Shown here: positions 1 to 9,657 of the stretch, in pieces
How positions within the stretch are numbered: position 1 is the stretch's first letter
How the letters are laid out: every line of letters begins with the position of its first letter
Assembly (NCBI GenBank): GCA_046598415.1
Contig: JBKJIG010000060.1
Span: 12,400-76,399, forward strand
Direction: 5' to 3'
Length of the DNA stretch: 64,000 nucleotides
From: VFJZ01 sp046598415
GTDB lineage: Bacteria > Actinomycetota > Thermoleophilia > Gaiellales > F1-60-MAGs149
The notes under the pieces: model-generated
Seen by the model: only the letters and a program-made list of their open reading frames with translations
Told to the model about the DNA's origin: nothing
Databases searched by the model: none
Translations under genes and position numbers: made by a program

Positions 1-20
1 CGCGGACCCGCCGCTACGCT

Positions 21-1700
21 GTGCGCGTGCTGGGGTGGGGTGCCTATCGGGGTGTGCTCGCGATCCGCGACGCGCGGCTGCTCATCGGGGCGAGCGCCGC
101 TTCGCAGCTCGGCGACTGGCTCTACAACGCGGCACTCCTGGCGTACGTCTACATCTCCACGGGGTCGGCCGCCTGGGTGGCAGCCGCCACGATCTTCCGA
201 CTGCTGCCCTACGCGTTGCTCGGACCGTTCGGAGGTGTCGTCGCCGACCGCTACGAGCGACGGATCGTGCTGCTGTTCGGTGACCTGCTGCGCGTGCTCC
301 TCATGGTCGTGCTCGCCGCGGCGGTCGCGACGGAGAGCCCGATGGTGGTCGTCATCGCCCTCACGGCGCTCTCCTCGGTTGCCGGGGCCGCCGAGCGGCC
401 GGCGGCGATGGCCCTGCTGCCGCGCCTCGTCGGCGAAGCACGACTCGGGCCGGCCAACGCGCTGCTGCACACCGTGCAGGAGCTGGGCGTCGTGGTGGGG
501 CCGGCGATCGGGGCGATCCTGCTCACCATCGCTGCGACGTGGGTGGCGTTTGCCGTCAACGCGCTCACCTTCATGGTCTCGGCGCTACTCGTCTCACGGC
601 TGCGTCGACGCCCGGCCGCACCGACGGCTGCCGAGACCGAGCGTGCGGTCTCCCAGCTCAAGCAGGGCCTCTCCATGGTCTGGCGCACTGCCTATGTCGC
701 GCCGATCTTCCTCGTCGTGGCCATGGTCGAGCTCACCTACGGCGCCCAGACCGTGCAGCTGGTGCTCTACGCCCAGCAGAAGCTCGGGCTCGGGGCCGAA
801 GGGTACGGGTACCTGCTGGCCGCTGCGGGCTTCGGTGGGCTGCTGAGCATCGTGGTCAATGCACGGCTGTCCACGAGCAGTGCCGTGTCGCGCATCGTCG
901 TGGGGACGGCTGTGGTGTTCTGTGCGACGCAGCTGGTGTACGCGCGGTTCGACCTCGTCGTCGTGGCCCTGGTGGTCACGACCCTCGGTGGCATCGGACT
1001 GGTCGCGTGCGAGGTCGTCGCCGAGACAACCCTCGCGCGGGTGGTCCCGGGGGACGTGCTCGGCCGCGTGATGGGGTTCTACGACTCGCTGACGGTCGCG
1101 GCGATGGTGGTCGGAGCCCTCCTGGCCCCCGTGCTCATCAGCCGTTCGTCACTGTCGACGAGCCTCCTGGTGCTGGGCGCCGCTGCCGTGATCGTGACCC
1201 TGGCGTGCCTGGCCGGGTTGAGGGGTCTGGATGCCGCCAGCCGCCATCGTGCGGAGGCGCTGGCGTCGCGCGTCTCCATCATCGACAAGGTGCCGCTCGC
1301 ACAGGGCGTCCCGCAGATCGTGCTCGAGGAGCTCGCCGCCGCCGCACAGCTGTGTTCCTTGCCACCGGGTGTCGACGTTGTGGTGCAGGGCGCTCCTGCG
1401 CACGCGTTCTACGTCGTGGTGGACGGGGAGGTGGTCGTCCACCGCGGTGACACCGAGGTCATCCGACTCGGATCAGGGGAGTGGTTCGGAGAGCGCGGCC
1501 TTCTGGACGGCGCGCCGCGGAACGCGACCGTGACGACCGCGGTCGACAGCAACGTGCTGCGCCTCGAGGGCAGCGTGCTGCTCGACGCACTCGAGGCTGC
1601 TCCGACGATGAGGTCCGAGCTGGCGAGCGGCGGTCGCCGGCCGGGGACGCCCGCGGGCACCACCGCGCTCGTCGACGACCCTCGGTGGGAGTCGGCGTGA
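21..1700 (+). CDS. MFS exporter fused to a C-terminal cyclic-nucleotide-binding domain
   Basis: About 559 residues. The first ~410 residues are strongly hydrophobic with the pattern of a 12-segment MFS transporter of the enterobactin-exporter/MFS_3 type, including the cytoplasmic loop motif GGVVADRYERR near residue 75. Residues ~425-545 form a cNMP-binding domain: the strand FYVVVDGEVVVH is followed by the phosphate-binding cassette FGERGLLDGAPRNAT (FGE at 489-491), which keeps the Gly, Glu and Arg needed for ligand contact. The fusion suggests that export is gated by cAMP or cGMP, which is an inference. The frame is open to the left edge, so the true start could lie outside the window; GTG at 21 is the first internal candidate. 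The stop overlaps the next gene by GTGA, which argues for co-translation and possibly for export of that ligase's product. Confidence 0.85.
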   Translation: MRVLGWGAYRGVLAIRDARLLIGASAASQLGDWLYNAALLAYVYISTGSAAWVAAATIFRLLPYALLGPFGGVVADRYERRIVLLFGDLLRVLLMVVLAAAVATESPMVVVIALTALSSVAGAAERPAAMALLPRLVGEARLGPANALLHTVQELGVVVGPAIGAILLTIAATWVAFAVNALTFMVSALLVSRLRRRPAAPTAAETERAVSQLKQGLSMVWRTAYVAPIFLVVAMVELTYGAQTVQLVLYAQQKLGLGAEGYGYLLAAAGFGGLLSIVVNARLSTSSAVSRIVVGTAVVFCATQLVYARFDLVVVALVVTTLGGIGLVACEVVAETTLARVVPGDVLGRVMGFYDSLTVAAMVVGALLAPVLISRSSLSTSLLVLGAAAVIVTLACLAGLRGLDAASRHRAEALASRVSIIDKVPLAQGVPQIVLEELAAAAQLCSLPPGVDVVVQGAPAHAFYVVVDGEVVVHRGDTEVIRLGSGEWFGERGLLDGAPRNATVTTAVDSNVLRLEGSVLLDALEAAPTMRSELASGGRRPGTPAGTTALVDDPRWESA

Positions 1701-2965
1701 GCGCCACGGGTGCGGTCGTAGCGGTCGTCGGTGCGGGGTACGAGGGCAAGCGCAACATCCACGCCCGCATGGCCGCTCTCGGCGCCCGGCTCGTCATCGT
1801 GGACGAGCCAGGGCACTGGTCGCAGTCGCTGGTGGAGGAGGGGATAGCGGCGTCGTGGCTGGCGGCACCGATCGTCGGAGACCCGGATCAGGACGCGCAG
1901 GCGGTGCTCGACGCGCTGATCGCAGCCGGAGTGCGGCCGGACGGCGTCCTCACCTTCTGGGAGAACAGCATCGATGTCTGCGCCCGGGTGGCGGCGTCGC
2001 TGGGGCTGCCCGGCAACTCGACCGAGGCGGTCGACGCTGCCCGCAGCAAGGTGCGCACCCGCGAACTGTCGACCGAGCTCGGGCTGCCGAGTCCGCGCGC
2101 ACGGCGTGTGCGCTCCCTCGACGAGCTGTTCGCCGCGGCGCCCTACGTGGGATTCCCGGCCGTGGTGAAGCCCGAGTTCGGAGCGAGCGCCATGGGATGT
2201 GTGCGGGTCGACGCGCTCGAGGAGCTCCCGAAGATCTACTCCCTGGTACGCGGCGTCGTAACCCCCGAGCACGACGGGATCTTCCGCACCGGCAACGACC
2301 TGCTCGTCGAGGAGTACCTCGACGGCGTCGAGTTCGACGTCGACCTCGTGATGCACCGGGGCGACTGCGTGTTTTCCAGCGTCTCGCAGAACTGGCCGAC
2401 GGCTGAGCCCTCGTTCCAGGAGACGGGGCTGCACTGCCCGCCCGATCACGACCGAAAGGCTGTGGCACGCGTCGTCGACCTCTGCGTTTCGACCGCGCGC
2501 GCCTTCGGGCTGCACCGCGGCGTCCTGCACATCGAGGCCAAGTCGACCAGCCGTGGCCCGCGGATCGTCGAAGTCAACGCCCGCATGGGCGGCGGCCGGA
2601 TCTACGAGTACGTGCGCCAGGTCTGGAACGTCGACCTCATCGAGGCTCACCTGCGCGAGAGCCTCGACCACCCGCCGGCCCTAACGCCGAGCCGCAAGCC
2701 CCGGTGCACGGTCGTCAACGGCCTCCTGTACGCCCCCGCGAGCGGCCGGCTGGTCTCGCTCACGGTGGACGACCGACCGCGTCGGGACGGTGCGACAGTG
2801 GCCATCGACCTCGAGGCGGCGGTCGGCGACGACGTCGACGGACCGGAAGCGGTGTTCGCCACCCTGCTGGCCGAGGTGCACATCACCGCCAAGGACCTCA
2901 GGCACGCCCGGGCCGATCTGGCCGACGTGCTGCGGGAGCGCCCCCGCGTTGATCCCGCCGAGTGA
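1697..2965 (+). CDS. ATP-grasp ligase, carnosine-synthase-like
   Basis: 422 residues. The N-terminus (VVAVVGAGYEGKRN) is a nucleotide-fold preATP-grasp domain. The central part has the ATP-grasp signatures GFPAVVKPEFGASAMG and VEEYLDGVEFDVDLV, and the C-terminal metal-binding strand IVEVNARMGGGRIYEY carries the Glu and Asn that coordinate Mg-ATP. This family joins a carboxylate to an amine, as in dipeptides such as carnosine. The substrate cannot be read from sequence. GTG at 1697 is chosen because it overlaps the MFS stop codon as GTGA. Co-translation with an exporter suggests a small peptide-like product that is exported, although a biosynthetic enzyme for something retained in the cell is also possible. 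Confidence 0.78.
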   Translation: MSATGAVVAVVGAGYEGKRNIHARMAALGARLVIVDEPGHWSQSLVEEGIAASWLAAPIVGDPDQDAQAVLDALIAAGVRPDGVLTFWENSIDVCARVAASLGLPGNSTEAVDAARSKVRTRELSTELGLPSPRARRVRSLDELFAAAPYVGFPAVVKPEFGASAMGCVRVDALEELPKIYSLVRGVVTPEHDGIFRTGNDLLVEEYLDGVEFDVDLVMHRGDCVFSSVSQNWPTAEPSFQETGLHCPPDHDRKAVARVVDLCVSTARAFGLHRGVLHIEAKSTSRGPRIVEVNARMGGGRIYEYVRQVWNVDLIEAHLRESLDHPPALTPSRKPRCTVVNGLLYAPASGRLVSLTVDDRPRRDGATVAIDLEAAVGDDVDGPEAVFATLLAEVHITAKDLRHARADLADVLRERPRVDPAE

Positions 2966-3164
2966 CGCATCCGACGGCAAGCGGGAACCTGAGGGCGTCA
3001 CGCTGCGTGGCATCAGTCGCAGGCCGGTGCGCTCCGACCGGGTGATGAACAGGTGGATAGCGCGCCGTGATCCGGATCCTGCTCGCGCACCTGACCCGTA
3101 CGCGCTAGGTTGTGTCCCCGGCGGGGCTCGCCGAAGGCCGCAGGCGACGCAGGAGGACCCCGAG

Positions 3165-4571
3165 ATGGAGCATGCGGCGGCGGTAGCCGGCGAGTCGCAG
3201 ACGGAAGGGAGATTCCCCGACCTGCCGGTCCGATCGCCCTGGATCGCGCAACTCGCACCGCTCGGTGACCCGCGGCCGCTCGAGGAGGACGTCGCTACCG
3301 ACGTCGCGATCATCGGCGCGGGAATCGCGGGCATCGCCACGGCGTTCTTCGCGCTGCGGTCGACCGGCCATAGCGTCCTGGTGCTCGAGCGCGACCGCGT
3401 CGCGCATGGCGCGACCGGCCGCAACGCCGGGCAGCTCACCACCTATTTCGAGCGGCCGCTCCACGACATCGCCGCGCAGTTCGGGGACGACCTGGCGATC
3501 GAGGGTCAGCGCGCGTTCGACGACGCGCACGACCTGCTCGACCTGCTCGTCGTCGAGGCGGGCGCCACCGTCCGCGTCGAGCGGTTCACCGGCCATCTGG
3601 GCATGCTCACGTTGAACCACGTGATGGTTCACCTGCGCAACAACCGGCTGCGCCTCCACGGGGGCCTCCGGATCGAGCCCTGCGTCGTCTCCGAACAAGC
3701 CGCGTTCCTGGACAACATCCCGGCGGAGTTCGCGGAGCTCTACACCGTCGTGCCGCAGGCGCGCATCCGCGAGCTGCTCGAGACCGACGACGACCGCTAC
3801 CGGGCGGTGCTCTCTGACCGCAAGGGCTGCGCCAACAGCGCCATGCTCTGCCAGCAGGTCCTCGCCTACCTGGAGCGGCAGTACCCCGAGCGGCTGCGCT
3901 TCGCCGACCAGACCGAGGTGGAGCGCGTTGTGGTCGGCCCAGGCGGCGTCGAGTTGCACGCGAACCACCACAGCGTGCGTGCGGCGCGCGTCGTCCTCTG
4001 CACCAATGGCTACACCCGGCACGTCGTCGAGGACGAGACCGGGACGCCGCTCGAGCTCCATCCGGAGCAGCGGGTCGTCGGCACGTACGGCTTCATGGCG
4101 GCGTTCGCCGAGGACCGACCGCGCACGCCCGCTGCGATGAGCTACATCCGCAACCAGGCGGTCGGCAGCGGCGAGGCGCCATACGTCTACATCACCCGGC
4201 GCACCTACGACCGGCCCGGCGGCGCCGTGACGCTCACCTGCATGGGCGGGCCGGAGTGGCCGCACGAAGGAGTCTACGACCCGTGGGCGCCGTTTCCCGG
4301 GGTGCTGCTGGACGTGCTCGATGCCGAGGTGCGCGCCTTCGCGCAGCCGGCGCGGCCCGCCGGGCAGCCCTACGACTACCACTGGCACGGGCTGATGGGC
4401 TACATGGACGGGATGGTGCGCGTCGTCGGCCCGCACCCCGGGCGGCCCTCCCTGCTCTACAACCTGGGCTGCAACGGCGTCGGCTTCCTCCCGTCCATCC
4501 ACGGCGGCCGCCAGATCGCCCGCCTGCTCGGTGGCGAGCAGCTCCCGCGGAGCATCTTCGACCCGCGCTGA
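3165..4571 (+). CDS. FAD-dependent amine/amino-acid oxidase (DAO family)
   Basis: 468 residues. The Rossmann fingerprint DVAIIGAGIAGIATA begins near residue 46 and is followed by LVLERDRVAHGATGRNAG, the FAD-binding arrangement of the DAO superfamily (glycine oxidase, gamma-glutamylputrescine oxidase PuuB, sarcosine oxidase). The C-terminus has the second flavin contact region NLGCNGVGFLPSIHGGRQIA. It probably oxidises a primary or secondary amine to an imine with O2 as acceptor. The start is fixed by a perfect AGGAGG at 3151-3156, eight bases before ATG 3165; longer open sequence upstream has no such site. It lies 199 bp after the ATP-grasp gene on the same strand. A role in making or degrading the same amine compound is an inference. 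Confidence 0.8.
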   Translation: MEHAAAVAGESQTEGRFPDLPVRSPWIAQLAPLGDPRPLEEDVATDVAIIGAGIAGIATAFFALRSTGHSVLVLERDRVAHGATGRNAGQLTTYFERPLHDIAAQFGDDLAIEGQRAFDDAHDLLDLLVVEAGATVRVERFTGHLGMLTLNHVMVHLRNNRLRLHGGLRIEPCVVSEQAAFLDNIPAEFAELYTVVPQARIRELLETDDDRYRAVLSDRKGCANSAMLCQQVLAYLERQYPERLRFADQTEVERVVVGPGGVELHANHHSVRAARVVLCTNGYTRHVVEDETGTPLELHPEQRVVGTYGFMAAFAEDRPRTPAAMSYIRNQAVGSGEAPYVYITRRTYDRPGGAVTLTCMGGPEWPHEGVYDPWAPFPGVLLDVLDAEVRAFAQPARPAGQPYDYHWHGLMGYMDGMVRVVGPHPGRPSLLYNLGCNGVGFLPSIHGGRQIARLLGGEQLPRSIFDPR

Positions 4572-4809
4572 TCGAGGCGACGCCGGCCTCCCGAGGCGTG
4601 CGACGACCACCTGAAGCGCCGCCACCTACCCGATCTCGGGACGCTCATGGTCAGGCGCCGATCCGACTCGGCGCGACCACGAATCGCTGGCCCTGCGCCA
4701 AGACGCTCGAGGCGGTGCGGAAGGGCTCAGCACCCACGAGCCGTGCGCTGGACAACATGCTCGCTGCGACCGATACTGGCCGGATGCTGTCGCGCGAGGA
4801 CGGACGGAC

Positions 4810-7800
4810 GTGACGACCCCTGCCGGCGGCGGGCGCGCCGAACGCATGCAAACGGCGCTCTTCCGGATTACCGAGCTCGCCAGCTCGGTGCAGGACATGC
4901 AGGAGTTCTACCGCGAGGTGCACGCCGTCGTCGGCGAATGCATGTACGCGAACAACTTCTTCATCGCGCTGTACGACGACGACCGGCAGCTGATCAGCTG
5001 GCCCTACTACGTCGACGAGCTCGACCCCGACGTCCCGGAACCCAACAAGTGGGTTGCGTTCGGCGAAGGCGAGGCCAAGGGGGGGACGGCGTACGTCCTC
5101 CGGACAGGAGAGCCGCAGCTCCTGACGTACGAGCGCGCACTCGAGCTGGTCGAGCGACATGAGATCGAGATCACGGGGCTCGTGACCGAAGAGTCGAGTT
5201 GGATCGGCGTTCCGCTGAAGGCCGATGGCCGCACGCTCGGCGTGGCGACGGTGCAGACGTACACACGCGACTTCCAGTACACGGAGCAGGACAAGGAGCT
5301 GCTCGCGTTCGTCGGCCAGCACATCGGCGTCGCTCTGTCGCGCGCACGTGCGATCGAGGAGACGCGGCAGCGGAACGCCGAGCTCGCACTGATCAACAGC
5401 GTCCAGGCCGCGCTCGCCGGCGAGCTGGAGCTGCAGGCGATCTACGACGTGGTCGGCGACAAGCTCCAGGAGGTCTTCGACGCGCAGGTCGTCGACATCG
5501 GCATCTACGAGCCCTCGTCGGGGCTGATCCGCTTCCCGTACACGATCGAGCGCGGCGTGCGCTTCCCGGACGAGCCGATCCCGCTGATCGGCTTCCGCAA
5601 GCACGCGATGGAGACGCGCGAGCCGCTGATGATCGAGGACAGCACGCCGGAGACCGCCGAGCGTTACGGCAACCCGTTCGTCCTGAGCGGCGAGCCGGTC
5701 CGCTCGGCCCTGTTCGTCCCGCTCGTCGTCGGCGGGCGCGCGACCGGTGTGACCTCCCTCCAGAACCTCGATCGGACGCATGCCTTCAGCGGGGCGGATC
5801 AGCGACTCCTGACGACGCTGGCCGACAGTCTCAGCGTGGCGCTGGAGAACGCCAGGCTCATCCACGAGACGCGGCAGCGGAACGCCGAGCTTGCCCTGAT
5901 CAACGGCGTCCAGGCTGCAGTCGCCGCCGAACTCGACCAGCAGGCGATCTACGACGTCGTCGGCGACAAGATCGACGAGGTCTACGACGCGCAGGCCGTC
6001 AGCATCTCGACGTACGACGAGTCGACCGGGCTCCTCGGCTTCCCCTATGTGGTCGAGCGCGGCCAGCGCTTCGAGCTCGAGCCGATGCCGGTGGTCGGGT
6101 TCCGGAAGCACGTGCTTGAGACCGGTCAGCCGCTGCTCTTGAACGAGGATGTCGCGGCGGCGGCCGAGTTGTACGGCAACCCGACGGCGATCGCCGGAGA
6201 GGCACCGAAGTCGGTGCTCTTCGTGCCGCTCCTGACCGGCGGCCGTCCCACCGGCGTCGTCTCGCTGCAGAACGTCGACCGCGAGCACGCCTTCAGCGAC
6301 TCCGACCAACGGTTGCTCGTCACGCTCGCCGGCAGCATCGGCGCCGCCCTCGAAAATGCGCGCCTCGTCCAGGAGATCCGGCAGCGGAACGCCGAGCTGG
6401 CCCTGATCAACAGCGTCCAGGCCGCGATCGCCGGGGAGCTCGACCCGCAGTCCATCTACGACCTCGTCGGCGACCGGCTGCGCGAGGTGTTCGACGCGCA
6501 GGTCGTCAGCATCTCCGTCTACGACGAGGCGAGCCGGTTGCTCGCCTTCCCGTACGTGATCGAGCGAGGCGAGCGGCTGCACGAGCAGCCGATCGCATTG
6601 ATCGGCTTTCGCCGGCACGTGATGGAGACGCGGGAGCCGCTGATGCTCGACGAGGTCACGCCGGAGGTGTCGGAGCGCTACGGCAACCCGTATGTGTTGA
6701 GCGGCGATCCGATCCGTTCGGCGCTGTTCGTCCCGCTCGTCGTCGGCGGTCGCTCGACCGGCGTGATCTCGCTCCAGAACGCGGATCGGACCCACGCCTT
6801 CGCCGAAGCGGATCAGCGCCTGCTGACGACGCTTGCCGGCAGCCTGGGCGTCGCGCTCGACAACGCTCGGCTCGTCCATGAGACCCGGCAGCGAGTGGTC
6901 GAGCTCGCGACGGTCAACAGCGTTGGGCAGGCGCTCGCCTCGCAGCTCGATCTCGGCGCGCTGATCGAGCTGGTCGGCGAGCGGGTGCGCGAGACGTTCA
7001 GTGCCGACATCGCCTACGTGGCGCTGCACGACGCGGCCGCCGGACGGATCGACTTCGCCTACTACTACGAGAACGGTGAGCGCCGGCCGGAGCCTCCTCT
7101 GGACTACGGGGAGGGGCTCACGTCGCAGATCCTCCGTTCGCGAGAGCCGCTGCTGCTGAACCGGAATCAGCAGTACGAGGGGCACGGCACGGTCGGCACG
7201 CCCTCCCGCTCCTACCTCGGAGTTCCGATCGTCCTCGGCAGCAAGTCGATCGGTGTGATCAGCGTCCAGAACGTCGAGGTGGAGGGCCAGTTCGGAGACG
7301 ACGACGTTCGCCTGCTCGCCACGATCGCGGCCAACGTCGGCGTTGCGATCCAGAACGCACGTCTCTTCGCCGAGGTCCAGCGGCAGCGCCAGTACCTGGA
7401 GTCGCTCGCCGCGATCAGTCCCGCAGCGGTGATCGTGATGGATGCCGACGAGCGGGTCACCGACTGGAACCCGGCGGCGGCGGAGCTGTTCGGCTATGCG
7501 GCGGCAGAAGCGCTCGGCCGCTCCGTCGACGAACTCGTCTTCGGCGACGCCGATCGCGGCGAAGGGCGCGAGGTCACGCAGGAGGCGCTGAGAGGCGGTC
7601 GCGCGCAACGAATCACGACGCGCAGGCGGAAGGACGGAACAGCGGTCGACGTCGAGCTGAAGCTCGTCCCGCTCATGGAGGCCGGCTCCCACGTCGGCTT
7701 CCTCGGCATCTACCACGACGTGACGGAGCTCCAGCGCGCCCGGCAGGAGGCCGAGGCGGCGACGCAGGCGAAGAGCGCCTTCCTGGCAACGATGAGCCAC

Positions 7801-9657
7801 GAGATCAGGACGCCGATGAACGCCGTGATCGGCATGACCGACCTCCTGCTGGGCACCGAGCTGACGGGCGAACAGCGCGAGTTCGCCGAGATCGTCCACT
7901 CGAGCGGCGACGCCCTGCTGCACGTGATCGACGACATCCTCGACTACTCGAAGATCGAGGCCGGGAAGCTCGAGCTGGAGCACGAACCATTCGACCTGCG
8001 TGAATGCGTCGAGCGGGCGCTCGAAATCGTCGCTCCGCGCGCCTGGGAGAAAGGAATCGAACTCGGGTGCCTGATCGGCGAGGACGCGCCCCCCGGAATC
8101 CTCGGCGACGCGGCCCGCGTTCGACAGGTGCTGCTCAACCTCCTGTCGAACGCCGTCAAGTTCACCGAGGAGGGCGAGGTCGTCGTGCTCGTGGAGGCCG
8201 CGGCAGCCACCGGGAAATCGGTGCAGCTCGAAATCGCGGTGCGCGACACCGGGATCGGGATCCCGCAGGATCGAATGGACCGCCTGTTCGCGTCGTTCAG
8301 CCAGGTCGACGCATCGACGACGCGACGCTACGGCGGGACGGGGCTCGGACTCGCGATCTCGAAGCGCCTCGTCGAACTGATGGGCGGGACGATCCGGGCG
8401 GAGAGCGAGGAGGGCAAGGGCTCGACGTTCCGCATCACACTCACCGCCGTCCCGGCGGAGCTACCGACCGCCGACGGGACCCTGACGCAGCTCGTCGGGA
8501 AGCGTGTCCTCGTCGTCGACGACAACGCGACGAACCGCGAGATCGTCACGCGCCACGCGCGTGCGTGGCGGATGGAACCTGTCGCCGTCGAGAGCGGCGC
8601 CGCGGCGCTCGCGCTGATCGACGGGGGCGAGAAGTTCGACGTTGCCGTGCTCGATATGATGATGCCCCTCATGGACGGGGTCGACCTGGCGCGCGAGATC
8701 CGGCGCCGTCGCTCGCGGCCCGAGCTGGCACTCCTGCTCCTGACCTCGCTTGGACGCCTGCCCCAGGCCGACGCCGGCGACGAGTTCGACGCGCAGCTCG
8801 CAAAGCCGATGCGCGCGTCCCAGCTCTACAACGCACTCGTCCGACTGCTCGCGCAGGACGAGGCACCCGGCTCGGCGGCCGAGCCGGCACGGCCCGGGAC
8901 GGCCGGCCCGTCACTGCAGATCCTGCTTGCCGAGGACAACGCGGTGAACCAGAAGGTCGCACTCCGTCTGCTCCAGCGGCTCGGCTACACCGCTGATGTC
9001 GCCTCGAACGGATTCGAGGCGATCGCGGCGATCGAGCGTCGCCGGTACGACGTCGTGCTGATGGACGTGCAGATGCCGGAGCTCGACGGTCTCGACGCGT
9101 CGCGCCGGATCTGCGCGCGCTGGCCCGATACACGGCCGCGCATCATCGCGATGACCGCGAACGCGCTGCCCGAGGACCGCGAAGCATGCTTCGCGGCCGG
9201 CATGGACGACTACGTGGCGAAGCCGATCCGGCCGGAATTGCTGGCCGAGGCGCTGCAGCTCGTGCGGCCGGCCGGACAGGATGCGGTGGTGCCCGCGGGA
9301 GACGCCCACGGACTCCTCGACGACGCTGCGCTGGCGAGCCTGCGGGAGCTCGGGGGCGACGACTTCCTCGTCGAGGTGATCGACACGTTTCTCGCCGACG
9401 TGCCGACGCTGCTCGCGACGCTCCACCAAGCCCTCGAGGCGGGAGACACCGCCGAGGTTCGGCGGGCGGCGCACACGCTGAAGTCAAACGGCGCCACGCT
9501 CGGGGCGACGGAGTTCGCCGACCTCTGTCGCGCGCTTGAACAGCAGGCGAGGGACGCCCGACTGAACGGGGCTCCGGCCCTCGTCGCGCGGATCGAGGCG
9601 GAGCGCCTATCGCTGGAGCGCGCACTCGAGGCGTTGCGCTCGGCGGCGGCGACGTGA
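4810..9657 (+). CDS. Hybrid histidine kinase: five GAF, PAS, HisKA, HATPase, two REC, HPt
   Basis: 1615 residues with no membrane segments, so a cytosolic sensor. GAF domains occupy residues ~10-860; after the first, three further units and part of the last repeat with a period of exactly 169 residues, each opening with a version of ETRQRNAELALINS. A PAS domain (SPAAVIVMDADERVTDWNPAA) covers ~875-985. HisKA has MSHEIRTPMN with phospho-acceptor H997, followed by an HATPase domain with DTGIGI and the lid GGTGLGLAIS. Two receiver domains have acceptor Asp at D1282 (LDMMMP) and D1419 (MDVQMP). A C-terminal HPt domain has AAHTLKSNG with H1555. This is a complete phosphorelay in one chain. The stop overlaps the response regulator-cyclase by GTGA, which is the likely output protein. 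GTG 4810 is the first start that gives the full first GAF domain. Confidence 0.9.
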   Translation: MTTPAGGGRAERMQTALFRITELASSVQDMQEFYREVHAVVGECMYANNFFIALYDDDRQLISWPYYVDELDPDVPEPNKWVAFGEGEAKGGTAYVLRTGEPQLLTYERALELVERHEIEITGLVTEESSWIGVPLKADGRTLGVATVQTYTRDFQYTEQDKELLAFVGQHIGVALSRARAIEETRQRNAELALINSVQAALAGELELQAIYDVVGDKLQEVFDAQVVDIGIYEPSSGLIRFPYTIERGVRFPDEPIPLIGFRKHAMETREPLMIEDSTPETAERYGNPFVLSGEPVRSALFVPLVVGGRATGVTSLQNLDRTHAFSGADQRLLTTLADSLSVALENARLIHETRQRNAELALINGVQAAVAAELDQQAIYDVVGDKIDEVYDAQAVSISTYDESTGLLGFPYVVERGQRFELEPMPVVGFRKHVLETGQPLLLNEDVAAAAELYGNPTAIAGEAPKSVLFVPLLTGGRPTGVVSLQNVDREHAFSDSDQRLLVTLAGSIGAALENARLVQEIRQRNAELALINSVQAAIAGELDPQSIYDLVGDRLREVFDAQVVSISVYDEASRLLAFPYVIERGERLHEQPIALIGFRRHVMETREPLMLDEVTPEVSERYGNPYVLSGDPIRSALFVPLVVGGRSTGVISLQNADRTHAFAEADQRLLTTLAGSLGVALDNARLVHETRQRVVELATVNSVGQALASQLDLGALIELVGERVRETFSADIAYVALHDAAAGRIDFAYYYENGERRPEPPLDYGEGLTSQILRSREPLLLNRNQQYEGHGTVGTPSRSYLGVPIVLGSKSIGVISVQNVEVEGQFGDDDVRLLATIAANVGVAIQNARLFAEVQRQRQYLESLAAISPAAVIVMDADERVTDWNPAAAELFGYAAAEALGRSVDELVFGDADRGEGREVTQEALRGGRAQRITTRRRKDGTAVDVELKLVPLMEAGSHVGFLGIYHDVTELQRARQEAEAATQAKSAFLATMSHEIRTPMNAVIGMTDLLLGTELTGEQREFAEIVHSSGDALLHVIDDILDYSKIEAGKLELEHEPFDLRECVERALEIVAPRAWEKGIELGCLIGEDAPPGILGDAARVRQVLLNLLSNAVKFTEEGEVVVLVEAAAATGKSVQLEIAVRDTGIGIPQDRMDRLFASFSQVDASTTRRYGGTGLGLAISKRLVELMGGTIRAESEEGKGSTFRITLTAVPAELPTADGTLTQLVGKRVLVVDDNATNREIVTRHARAWRMEPVAVESGAAALALIDGGEKFDVAVLDMMMPLMDGVDLAREIRRRRSRPELALLLLTSLGRLPQADAGDEFDAQLAKPMRASQLYNALVRLLAQDEAPGSAAEPARPGTAGPSLQILLAEDNAVNQKVALRLLQRLGYTADVASNGFEAIAAIERRRYDVVLMDVQMPELDGLDASRRICARWPDTRPRIIAMTANALPEDREACFAAGMDDYVAKPIRPELLAEALQLVRPAGQDAVVPAGDAHGLLDDAALASLRELGGDDFLVEVIDTFLADVPTLLATLHQALEAGDTAEVRRAAHTLKSNGATLGATEFADLCRALEQQARDARLNGAPALVARIEAERLSLERALEALRSAAAT
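5361..6890 (+). repeat. In-frame tandem repeat of GAF units, period 507 bp
   Basis: The segment GAGACGCGGCAGCGG or a close variant occurs at about 5359, 5866, 6373 and 6880, exactly 507 bases (169 codons) apart each time. The intervening DNA is clearly similar between copies; for example QAIYDVVGDK occurs in two copies and FVPLVVGGR or a variant in three. The exact spacing points to duplication by unequal recombination inside the kinase gene, with later divergence. Confidence 0.85.

Noticed and set aside
1409..2671. Long open frame on the minus strand opposite the MFS/ATP-grasp genes
   Set aside because: His/Arg/Asp-rich translation with no motif; it is a GC-rich shadow of the plus-strand genes.
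4651..7983. 1110-codon minus-strand open frame opposite the hybrid kinase
   Set aside because: Its repeats simply mirror the GAF repeats of the kinase, and the translation has no recognisable domain.
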